The position numbers and the translations under genes were made by a program. Source: Alopecurus myosuroides (taxonomy: Eukaryota > Streptophyta > Magnoliopsida > Poales > Poaceae). From it: a DNA stretch of 64,000 bases. The stretch covers positions 135,946,682 through 136,010,681 of the forward strand of contig CM054062.1 of the NCBI GenBank assembly GCA_028641055.1, written 5' to 3'. Below the pieces are notes generated by a model that was not told the origin of the DNA, ran no database searches, and saw nothing but the letters and a program-made list of their open reading frames with translations. Below, in pieces: positions 23,461 through 32,473 of the stretch; the stretch's first letter is position 1, and each line of letters begins with the position of its first letter.

Positions 23461-24225
23461 TTGTTTTATGAACCAAAGGTTTTGGTGTTGAACGCGCGAG
23501 GCCTTAATGACCGCGCGCGTAGGTCGAATGTCCTGTGCCTAGTCCGCATGAGCAGCGCGTCCATTTTATGTCAGCATGAGACAAAACTTGCCATTTTAAC
23601 TCTCTCTATTATAATGGAAGCCCTCAACATGAATTTTTATGGTTATTTCTGTTTTCCGGCGACCGGTACAAGGGGTGGGATTATTGTTGCGTGGGTGACC
23701 ACCAAGGTCCAACTGCATAGCGTGCATGTGGATGTTAACTCAGTTGCGGCTAGGGTGTCCCCTGCGAGGGGAGGTCAGACGTGGTGGCTCACCAACGTCT
23801 ATGGACCCCAAGACGATGAGGTCAAGATCACCTTCCTGACGGAGCTCTGCAATGTGCGCTCGACGAGGTCGGGGCCATGGGTTCTCTGCGGGGACTTCAA
23901 TATGATCTATCAGGATGAAGACAAAAACAACGGTAACCTCAACAGACGCATGATGGGTAGAATGAGGAACTTCCTAAATGACTGTGAGCTGAAAGAGATA
24001 TATCTTCATGGCTGCCAATACACTTGGTGGAATGAGAGAGATACCCCGACACTCGTCACGATCGATAGGGTGTTCTGTTCCTCTGAATGGGAGGAAATGT
24101 TTGAGAGTTGCTCGTCATGCTGTATGGCCTCGGTGGTGGCTGACCACAACCCCCTTCTATTGGACTGCACTTCCCAACCCGCAGGCGCAAGTGTTTCAAT
24201 TCGAGCGGTTCTGGGTGAAGCTTGA
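23461..24225 (+). pseudogene. LINE ORF2 N-terminal AP-endonuclease domain
   Basis: The frame opens with KVLVLNARGLNDRARRSNVL, the usual start of plant LINE ORF2 (LxWNxRGLN). HETKL then carries the catalytic glutamate of the exonuclease-endonuclease-phosphatase fold. WWLTNVYGPQ, WVLCGDFNMI and VADHNPLLLD (the SDHxPL-like motif, S replaced by A) follow. This enzyme nicks target DNA to start target-primed reverse transcription. The frame ends at 24225 and continues into broken RT sequence. Confidence 0.88.
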
Positions 24226-26330
24226 TGGATTCCATTGGGTGGTGGAAACAACATGGGGGGTCGTGAATGGAAACACAAACCGATTTTGCTGCTTGCACAC
24301 TAAGCTCCAACATATGGCATGCCACTTAAGAAGCTGAAGTGAGAAGAAGGTTAGGTGCTTGAAACTATAGCTCATGGTAGCGCGGGAGTTGGTTCTAAGG
24401 TTCGACTCTGCAATGAAATCGAGATAGCTTTTGAGTGTTGAGCGTGCACTACGCGCGAAGCTCAAGCAGGCCCACCTGAGGCTGGCCTCGCTGGAGCGTA
24501 CCATGGTGCGTCATAGGGCTAAGATGGCCTAGATCGCGGAGGGTGACGCGAACACGGCCTTTTTTTTCCCACCAACATGCATCTTACAGAAAACAAAAGA
24601 ATTTGTTTAGGGGCCTCCAAGTATATGGGGTGGTAGAGACGGATCACGACACCATGGCTAGGTCCTCGTTTGATCACTTCAAGGCCCTGCTTGGCACCTC
24701 GTTGGCCCGTGAATTCTCGCTCAACCTGGATTTCTTGGGATTGCAATCAGAGGAGGATCTCTCAACTTCGGAAGCCCCTTTCACTGAGAGGGAAATTTGG
24801 AAGGCGGTTAGGTGACTTCCCCATGGGAAGGCGCCTGGCCCCGACGGTTTCACGGCGGAATTCCTTCAAAGTTGTCGGGGGATAGTTAAAGGAGACTTCA
24901 TGGCTGCCTTCGACAAATTCTACATGATGTCTGGGAGAGGGTTTTAGAGCCTAAATCAGGTTCTTCTAATTTTATTGTCTTAGCACCCGGACGCGGCTGC
25001 TCTCGAGTATTATCGACTAATAAGTCTAATCCATATCTTCGCCAAGCTGGTCGCCAAAACGCTATCCTTGAGACTAGCCTCGGTCCTAGGAGAGTTGGTG
25101 TACAGAAATCAGAGCGCCTTCATCCGGAAGCACTACATTCATGATAACTTCATATAAGTTCAGCAGACCGCAAGGCTTCTTCATAGAGTCAAGGAGCCAA
25201 GGGTGATGCTAAAGCTAGACATGGCCAAAGCGTTTGAATTTGTGTCCTAGGGGGCTACTTTTCAAAGTTCTCCAGAAATTGGGGTTTGGTTCAAGGCTCT
25301 ATGACTGGGTGGCGATACTCCTTTCAACGGCGAGCTCCAGGGTGTTGCTCAATGGCGAGCCAGACCCTCCCGTTTGGCATCGGAGGGCCCTGAGACAGGG
25401 AGATCCTCTGTCGCCACAATTTTTTTCCCTCGTGATCAAGACTCTGAACATGCTTCTCGCAAAAGCTGCGGAACTAGGGATTCTTTGCAAGTTAGCGCGC
25501 CAAGACTTGGTCACGACGGCCTCGCTTTACGCGGGCGACGTCATCATCTTCCGCCATCCGGACGCGAGGGAGCACCAAGTGATTCGTGACATGCTTGCAC
25601 CTTTCGGGGACACTTCAGGCCTTGAAAGTAACTTTGCGAAGTGTTCGTTCCCTCCCATTAGGTGTGGTGAGGAGGTGGAGGCATTGGCCACGACAACTAT
25701 GGGGTGTCAGGTGACCCAATTCCAGGTCAAATACCTTGGAATCCCCCTAAGTCTTCATCGACTCTCGGTTGAATCGCTTTAGCCCCTCGTTGATAGGCTG
25801 GAAGATCAACTCCCCACGTTGAAGGCGGCCATCTTGACCAAGGTTGGAAGGCTCATGCTGATAAAGGCGGTCCTAGCGACGATACCCCTCCATCAGCTGA
25901 TGGTCCTGAGTGTTAGCGGAAAATGCACGCAGAATTTGGAGAAGATCTTTCGGGGTTTTCTTTCGGTGGGTAGGGCAGAGGCCAAGGGTGGGCATTGCCA
26001 TGTAAACTGGGGGAAAGTATTTCGACCGCTGCGCTTGGGAGGCCTGGGCATCCCTGACCTTCTTCGCACATCCATCAGCCTCAGGGTTGGATGAATGTGG
26101 CGGATGCGGGCGGACCCAGACCGACCATGGTTCGACCCGAACATGAAATTCTCTAGTGCACAACGGGCCATCTTTGAGGCTTTGACGACGATGAATCTTG
26201 GTAATGGTTTGTCGGCTTTGTTCTTGGAAGACAAGTGGATTGAAGGGAGGTCACTGAAGGAAGTAGCACCGGCTTTGTTCGCGCTGGTCCCTAAAAGGTG
26301 CAGGTAACGCCGGATGGTTCGAGAGGCGCT
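24226..26330 (+). pseudogene. LINE ORF2 reverse transcriptase region, broken
   Basis: The first part is recognisable only in pieces; near 24816-24890 the usual GKAPGPDGF segment survives in altered frame. From 25234 the frame is clear: LLFKVLQKLGFGSRLYDWV, RALRQGDPLSPQFFSLVI, then the catalytic box as YAGD rather than YADD (about 25528-25540). VKYLGIPLSLHRL, GRLMLIKAVLATIP and GLGIPDLLRTS follow. Stops separate 25782, 26094 and 26307. The changed catalytic residue and stops show loss of activity. Confidence 0.85.
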
Positions 26331-26619
26331 GGTCGAGGCCGGTGTATTTCAGACATTTCGGGGGGATTGAATCTCCTCTCCCTCTGGCAATACATGCAAA
26401 CCTAGAGGTACTTGCAACATGTGTAATTATCTGAGGCGCCGGATAGGTTGATTTGGCGATGGTCTTCGAACGCCGGCCGCGAAATCCTGCTGTGATGCCT
26501 TGTTCCTTGGGGCAATCGAGTCGAGATCTTGGAAGTTAAACTGGAAGACGTAGGCATCTCTAAGGGTGAAATTCGTCATGTTTTTCGCTTGCTTGGATCG
26601 CTTCTGGACAGTGGAGATG

Positions 26620-26745
26620 CTTGAAAGGTGCAACCTGCCTCACCCTGACCATTGCCCGCTTTGCGACCAGGCGGTGGAGTCGATGTCCCACCTCCTCACT
26701 GGCTACTCCTTCTCGCGGACGATCTAGGACGAGGTTTTATCTTGG
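26620..26745 (+). pseudogene. LINE zinc-binding (zf-RVT) remnant
   Basis: A frame reading ERCNLPHPDHCPLCDQAVES followed by SMSHLL matches the C-terminal zf-RVT domain of plant LINE ORF2, with the CPLC pair and histidine in place. It breaks at the Helitron insertion (26746/26747). The reading resumes after 28481. Confidence 0.75.
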
Positions 26746-26746
26746 A

Positions 26747-28481
26747 CTAGCAAAACATGCCCGTGCGTTGCTACGGAAGTGTCAAAATAATTTTTTGCTA
26801 AAAACATGGACACAACCCACATTTACCCCAAACTCGCATAGCCCGCGATTTCATACCAAACGAGCATAACTTAACACAATAGTAACTCGATGAGTTAACA
26901 CAACTGTAAAAATAACTCGATGGGCAAAAAAAAGTTGATACATTCTTATCTTTGTGATAACTTGGTATAAATTTATCTCATACAATCTTCCTCTTCCGTT
27001 GCGATATATGAAGGGTTCTTCATCGCAATTGATTCTCTGCATGGTGTGTTGCACCAAAACTCATGGTTAGTCATAATTTGCTCTATTCTAGCATTTTTTT
27101 TTCAGCCTTCATATTTGCATATTTATGTTTTTCTCTCGCGCATTTTTTTTGTCTTCTATACTGGCTCAAAATCGCACAGAATTTTCTATGGTGTAAAAAT
27201 CAGTCAACGATTAAATAGAAGAAATTGATTAGATTTTACATTATATATAAGCTTCAGTCCGCTGAGATATGCACGCATTGCCAAGCTAGCCCTAATCTAG
27301 CCTAGTGAATTCAATTGATTCAGTTAGTACAAAAATTGCGCACACGCATGCAAAAAGAATTATATTCCAGCAACAGGCGTGTGTTGTGGTTGTTCATATT
27401 GAAGCGGCATAAGGTACACCTGCCGGCGAGCATGGGCCGGACACACTCTTCGTCCCAACGGCGGGAGTGTCGACCAGTGCCGTGGCATATAGTCGTGAAG
27501 CCGCTTGCTAGCCCAATTCATCAATGATAAATTTTGAGTAACTTACGCACGCCATGGCCTGCTCCATGGCAGAAGATGGCGGCCGCTTAGCCGAACGAGC
27601 CTTGATTCTTAGTGCGTTCGCTGTCGCCATTGTGGCCAAGGTGAGAGACAATGGCGCGTCTGCCTCGTCGGTATAATTTTTTTTTTTGAAAGAAACGTTG
27701 CTCCCGCATCTCTCCATGACGTGAGTTTCTATTTTTTTTTTAAAGTGGGAGAGAGATTACGATCGATCTAGGTGGAAGAGAAGATCTAACCTGCGTGATC
27801 ATCATCAATCATGGTTGTAAGAGTTTCCGTGACGCTGCTCTAGCGAGATGCTTCCTTTGCTTGATCGTGTGGTTGCTATGCACTTCCGGGAAGATCACGG
27901 CAAGGTGCCACTTGTGTTTCGATGGCCACAAGACTTTTTTTTTATGTCTTGTTAGCTTCTTCGGTTCGACGAGGTTCTTTGCTCCTACACGTACTAATCA
28001 CCTTTTTTTAGGAACGTACTCCTACTAATCTTTTTTTTTGAGTAGAAGGAACGTACTAATCACGTACCTATATTTTTTGAGGGTAATCACGTACCTATAT
28101 GATCGCTCAAACTTCTGTAGTACTCCCTCCGTTCAACAATAGATGACTTCCACTTATTTATATATTGATGTATCTAGACATGTTTTAGTGTCTAGATACA
28201 TCCATATATAGACAAATGCAAGTCATCTATTGTTGAACGGAGGGAGTAGTAGGAACTGGGCCACCATATCTGCGCTGGCCCACACCAGGGATCCATAGCG
28301 TACTCCATGCACACAGGGTAAGACGACACCAATCAGAGGTAAGTAATGACCCGACGTACGAACCAACTAAGGAAACAACGGACCCAAAAAACGTACGAAA
28401 GATTTGAAGGAAGAAACGTTAGTGTTTTTATTATTAGGTATAGATAGATATAGATATAGAGGTATAGAGGTATAGATACGA
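26747..28481 (-). mobile_element. Non-autonomous Helitron (1735 bp)
   Basis: On the minus strand the element starts TC (plus 28481-28480), followed by a CTATACC/CTATATCT-rich 5' end. It ends with a GC-rich hairpin (GTAGCAACGCACGGGC region) about ten bases before CTAG (plus 26747-26750). It sits exactly between A (26746) and T (28482), and the flanking LINE reads through once it is removed. These are the hallmarks of Helitrons, which insert at AT without target duplication. No Rep/helicase is present. The stretch 27520-27720 is gene-like in composition but not recognised. Confidence 0.8.
28123..28246 (+). mobile_element. Stowaway (Mariner-type) MITE inside the Helitron
   Basis: Terminal inverted repeats start CTCCCTCCGTTCAACAATAG and end with their complement ...CGGAGGGAG. 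TA dinucleotides flank it (28121-28122, 28247-28248). The whole 124 bp forms an imperfect palindrome around tatctagacatgttttagtg. Strand is arbitrary. Confidence 0.92.
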
Positions 28482-28840
28482 TCAATTTCGAGACTCCCGG
28501 TTATGGAAGACAATTTTGTTGAGTGGTGGTTGCTAGTCCTACACTCCACTCCTAGAACGATGCGCAAAGACACATCAACGTTGATCATGCTCATGCCTTG
28601 GTGGATCGGGAAACAACAAAACGCGATCATATTCAACAACGAGAGTTCTTCGGTTAGCGGTTTGGTGAGAACCATCAAAACCGAGGATTGAGACTGAGGC
28701 CTCAGGCAGCTTCTCTCCTAGGATAGTGCTCTGGTCGAGTTGTACTGTGTGGGGTGACATCTTCTGTTGGGTTGTATATAAACTCTCTTTTTATCGATGC
28801 AATAAAATGCAAAGTTTTGTGTTCCCGCGGGAAAAAAAAT
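28482..28840 (+). pseudogene. C-terminus and 3' UTR of the decayed LINE
   Basis: The frame EDNFVEWWL then TMRKDTSTLIMLMPWWIG followed by KQQNAIIFNN matches the tail of plant LINE ORF2, beyond the zinc-binding domain. A stop after IKTED (about 28691) ends it. The 3' UTR has ataaaatgc signals and a short A tail (28832-28839). Confidence 0.78.
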
Positions 28841-28912
28841 CACGTTAATTAATTCGGAGGCGGGCCTTTGTCAAATCACTGAAGAGCTAGCTAGCTTCCT
28901 AGAGGTGAGGCG

Positions 28913-29215
28913 ATGGGCGAGTGGGGCGACAGCAGCGGCGAACCCGTCGCCCGCTGCACCTCGCCGGCCATCCACGACGTCTCCGGTGGCGCCGACGCCT
29001 CGCCCCTCCGCGGGCGCTTCTGGGCGACCGCCGCAGACGACAGCAGCGACGATGCGAGTGGGGACTCTCACTCTCCTCGGTCTCTACGTTATCTCTGCAG
29101 GACGCCGTCGCCGGCGGCTTCGAGGGATCTGACGGAGCGACGCAAGGAGAAGAAGAGGTCCAAGATCAAACAGCAACGCTGGGCGGCGGCGCAGCTACGG
29201 GCTACATCACCACAG
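28913..29215 (+). CDS. Possible first exon of LINE ORF1
   Basis: An open frame from ATG 28913 reads MGEWGDSSGE and later RYLCRTPSPAASRDLTERR and KKRSKIKQQR, a style I associate with N-termini of grass LINE ORF1 proteins. At 29216 a canonical donor CAG|GTAAGT occurs exactly after codon 101. The frame stays open to 29605, but that extension looks non-coding. Splicing to an acceptor at 29618-29619 (CAACAG) would join it in frame with the RGG-rich ORF1. This is a prediction; without splicing, ORF1 would start at 29647 and this would be 5' leader. Confidence 0.4.
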
Positions 29216-29646
29216 GTAAGTGGTTCGTTTTCGACGTCGTTCACGGCGCTTCCGGCGCGGAATAGGCATCGGCCTCTTCCGATCTCATCACCAAGTTCGG
29301 TGGTAGGTGAGACGATGGATGTCCGTGGTTTGTTGTCCGCCGAATCCGTGGTAAGCTGCGGCACCTCATCGACGGCGAACCGTCGCCGTCGGCGAGTGCG
29401 CTCAGCGGATCCAGTGAGTTTCGAATTTCGAACGCAGATCGCCGTAACTTCGCAGTACCGTCGAAGTCGGAGGGCCAAACGGGCCCTATCCGACGTATCC
29501 TTATGGGCTGCTATCGGGATTGCCACCGAAAAACGTGTCAGAGAGTTGTGGGCCCGCAGCAGCGCCATCGTATCAACTGGCCCTATCGAGCACCGGCTCG
29601 TGTAGGGTTCACGCAACAGACTCGCCGAGCTCGGGTTCTGCGATCC

Positions 29647-32472
29647 ATGGCGAACCAAAACGGCGGCGGTGGCCAGTTCGGTGGCCGGGGCGGCGGCGCC
29701 GGAGGTTACGGCGGGCGTGGCGGCTATGGGGATGGCCGGGGTTACCCTCGGGGTAATGCAGGCCCTCCCAACCGTGGCGGTGCCCCTGGCCGGTTCGGTT
29801 TCAACCATGGAGGGAACGGCGGCGCGGCGGGCCAAGGCCAGTTCCAGCGGAACGGCGAGTTTCCGCCGGGGAACGCCGGTGGTTTCGGTGGTTTCAATGC
29901 CGGCAGTGGCTTCAATCAAGGGCAGGGCGGAGGTGGTGGCGGCGGTGACCGTTTCCGTCGGCCCTTTGGAGAGAACTACAGCGGTAGAGGTTTCAACCGT
30001 GGCCGCACTAATTACCGCGGTCGTGGACGTGGGCGAAGTCCTGTACCCACCAGGACAGGCGAGGGGGCCTCCGTCGAGCTCCGTGAAGATACAGTTGCTG
30101 CCGTGGTTCGGCAGGTGACAGAGGCACTTCGAGCCCAGGGTGCTACCTCGGTGCAGCAGCCCGCGGTACCGGCTGCAACACCCGCTGCTGCCGCGGTGCA
30201 GCATGCTGCACCACCACATGCGCTACCGAGCGCAGTTGCTCCTACTACTGCTACCCGTGCACCTGGGTCTGTTATCCTACCTGTTACCGGAGCGGATTTT
30301 GCTGCTGCTCGGCGTCTCGCAGCAGCTAATGTGGCTAGAGGAGAAGGGGTCAAAACTACGTTGCAAACGGCGACGGTGAGTTTGGACGTCGATTTGGTTT
30401 CCGATAGTGATGATGATTTGGCTACGAAAAAAGCGAAGAAAGATAAAGCTAAATGTTTCAAATGTGGTGTGCAGGGTCATCTCAGTGCCGAGTGCACGGT
30501 TGTTGTGTGCGATTATTGTGAGGGTTCTGGTCACGACCCCGAGGATTGCTATCTCCTTTCTGCTGTGAAGCAGCAGGTTATCACACATGGCTTTATTGAT
30601 GAGAGGTTGATGTTCTATGAGGCTGTGGTTACTAAATCTTATAAGCCTAAGATCGATTCTGCGAGGTTGGGTAAGCTCACGGTCACTGGAGGATCGCTTT
30701 CAGTGGACGAGGTCGTTACACAGCTACAGAGATTGGTTCCTTCCGAGCAGTTCAGATGGGAGGTCCTTGAGGTGGGTGATGATGTGTTCAAGGTTTCTTT
30801 CCCTTCCAGGAGTGAGCTTGATCGCATGGTTGTTTTCGGGGCCTGTCATATCCCCAACAGTTCGAGTGTGATCAAGGTCGAGGTTTGGGCTGCTGTCTCC
30901 AAGCCCCTTTGGACGCTGCCTGAGGTATGGATTAGAGTGTCTGACATTCCCACTTCTCACAGGGGTGATTTCTTATTGCTTTGGAGTCTCGGTTCTCTTT
31001 TTGGCAAAACGATAAAAGTGGACATGAAATACACTAGGAAGCATGGAGTGCTTCGGATCTTGGTGGGGTGTATGGACTATACGGTCATCCCTGATGAATG
31101 GCCTGTTTTTATTCGTGATGGTTTCTATGAGCTAAAGTTTTTTGTGGAGGATCCTAATTCTGATGATGAGACCCCGATGGCTATTGATTCACACAAAGGA
31201 GACTCTGATGAAAATAATAATGGTGGGGCTGATTCTATGAAAGAGGGATTTGATGATGCGGCGGATAAGGGGGTTTCGAAAGAGAAGGAAAAGAGTGGTT
31301 CCAATGGGTCGTCTTCTGCCTCGGGTAAGCAAGTGGAAGACATCGGTACTAAGCAAGCTTTCTCTCCCGGGGTGTCTTTCTCTCCGATGGTGGCCCGTTC
31401 GGTCGATGAGGCGTATGGTCTACTCCGTTCTCTTGGGCAGCGACGGTCTGTGCAGCATTGCGCTACGTCACCGCGCCCTGCTGCGATGGATCCGCCCGGG
31501 TTGGCGGCTGCTCCTTCTTCTCAGGTCGGACAAGGGGGTGCACCGGCACCACCTGGCTCCGAGACGGCCCCAGCTCTGGCTATGGCGGACGGTGGGTCCC
31601 AGCAGGGCCCGAGGGCGTTGGCGTCACCACGCTCTGCGTCGGCCACCCGTGCGGGTGTGGCAGACGGCGCGGTTGGTGTGGCGGTGCTCCCAGCTCGCTT
31701 GGCGGGGACGACACGTGGCGAAGCGTCGCCACGATCTTCATCTGCTGCGACTCGTGGCGGGGCTGTTCCGGTGGCCAGGTGCCTTGATCGGGCTTTCGAC
31801 GGGGTGGCACCACTATCTCCGCAACCAGGTGGGTTGCGTGACGTGGTGGGCGCCGCGGTCTTTGGTGGTGGTCGTGGTTCGCCTCAACCAGGCGGGTTGG
31901 GGCTAGCTGCGGCTCATGTTTCGGCCAGGCCTACCGAGGCCGAGGTCATGGCGTACGCTGGCATCACCGCGTCGGAGATGGAGGTTCGCTCCAGTCCTAG
32001 GCTGCGTGCCAAGCCCGACGCGGATTTGCCCCAGGAGCAGCGGGCAATGGCGTTGGCGCAGAAGAAGGAGCTAGCATTTGTTGCAGGTACTACTACCACT
32101 TCTAGCTTATCTTTGTTGTCTTTTTCGCACTCTGAAATTAAGTCTAGAGCGGATAAATTGGGGGTTTCTTTGGGTAAGAACAGGGATCAAATTCGTTCTT
32201 CTATCACGGGCATGTTAGACTCGGAGCATATTAGATCCATCACCTATCTTAATAAGAATATTGGAGTTGATGTTGGGAATTCTAAAACAAGTTTGGTTCT
32301 AAGGAATGCGTCTTTGTTAAGTGAAGATCTAGATGCTGTCGATGATGACTCTATGGACGATCATACGGATCTTCTGACTACTTTGAAAACGGTTAAACGT
32401 AACCGGAAGAAAGTTGTTGGATGTTCATCTAAGCCTAGAAGAAGTGATAGGATTAAGAAATTTAAAAAGTAA
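29647..32472 (+). CDS. LINE ORF1 protein (nucleic-acid-binding, RGG and zinc knuckles)
   Basis: It has 941 residues from ATG 29647; an in-frame ATG at 29503 would add 48. Residues 1-135 are glycine-rich with GGRGG, RGRGRGR and FNRGRTNYRGRG repeats, typical of RNA-binding RGG boxes. After an alanine-rich linker come zinc knuckles CFKCGVQGHLSAEC and CDYCEGSGHDPEDC at about residues 269-301. Next is a DUF4283/RRM-like domain (VWIRVSDIPTSHRGDFLLLW, GSLFGKTIKVDM). A long disordered serine/alanine region and a basic tail (KPRRSDRIKKFKK) follow. It should coat LINE RNA. The frame is intact; the start at 29647 is chosen because the RGG domain begins there. Its stop lies one base before the ORF2 ATG. 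Confidence 0.88.
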   Translation: MANQNGGGGQFGGRGGGAGGYGGRGGYGDGRGYPRGNAGPPNRGGAPGRFGFNHGGNGGAAGQGQFQRNGEFPPGNAGGFGGFNAGSGFNQGQGGGGGGGDRFRRPFGENYSGRGFNRGRTNYRGRGRGRSPVPTRTGEGASVELREDTVAAVVRQVTEALRAQGATSVQQPAVPAATPAAAAVQHAAPPHALPSAVAPTTATRAPGSVILPVTGADFAAARRLAAANVARGEGVKTTLQTATVSLDVDLVSDSDDDLATKKAKKDKAKCFKCGVQGHLSAECTVVVCDYCEGSGHDPEDCYLLSAVKQQVITHGFIDERLMFYEAVVTKSYKPKIDSARLGKLTVTGGSLSVDEVVTQLQRLVPSEQFRWEVLEVGDDVFKVSFPSRSELDRMVVFGACHIPNSSSVIKVEVWAAVSKPLWTLPEVWIRVSDIPTSHRGDFLLLWSLGSLFGKTIKVDMKYTRKHGVLRILVGCMDYTVIPDEWPVFIRDGFYELKFFVEDPNSDDETPMAIDSHKGDSDENNNGGADSMKEGFDDAADKGVSKEKEKSGSNGSSSASGKQVEDIGTKQAFSPGVSFSPMVARSVDEAYGLLRSLGQRRSVQHCATSPRPAAMDPPGLAAAPSSQVGQGGAPAPPGSETAPALAMADGGSQQGPRALASPRSASATRAGVADGAVGVAVLPARLAGTTRGEASPRSSSAATRGGAVPVARCLDRAFDGVAPLSPQPGGLRDVVGAAVFGGGRGSPQPGGLGLAAAHVSARPTEAEVMAYAGITASEMEVRSSPRLRAKPDADLPQEQRAMALAQKKELAFVAGTTTTSSLSLLSFSHSEIKSRADKLGVSLGKNRDQIRSSITGMLDSEHIRSITYLNKNIGVDVGNSKTSLVLRNASLLSEDLDAVDDDSMDDHTDLLTTLKTVKRNRKKVVGCSSKPRRSDRIKKFKK

Positions 32473-32473
32473 A

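Larger units (their letters stand above)
22100..28840 (+). mobile_element. Decayed L1-type LINE, interrupted by a Helitron
   Basis: The order is ORF1 remnant (about 22100-23450), endonuclease (23461-24225), reverse transcriptase (about 24500-26330), zinc-binding domain (about 26620-26745), then after the Helitron the ORF2 C-terminus (28482-28690) and 3' UTR with a short A tail at 28832-28839. Many stops and frameshifts are present. No target duplication was identified, so the left border is approximate. It belongs to a different LINE lineage from the two complete LINEs downstream, judging by its ORF2 start and divergent RT. Confidence 0.8.

Noticed and set aside
24543..24885. Independent small gene within the decayed LINE
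   Set aside because: The translation has altered pieces of the LINE RT (such as the GKAPGPDGF region in shifted frames), so it is LINE decay.
28435..28480. Microsatellite (TATAGA)n as a separate feature
   Set aside because: It forms the 5' terminal part of the Helitron on the minus strand and is better explained by that element.
29089..30219. 376-codon open frame on the minus strand
   Set aside because: It is the complement of the RGG-rich ORF1 of the plus-strand LINE; its threonine/alanine-rich sequence is a by-product of that composition.
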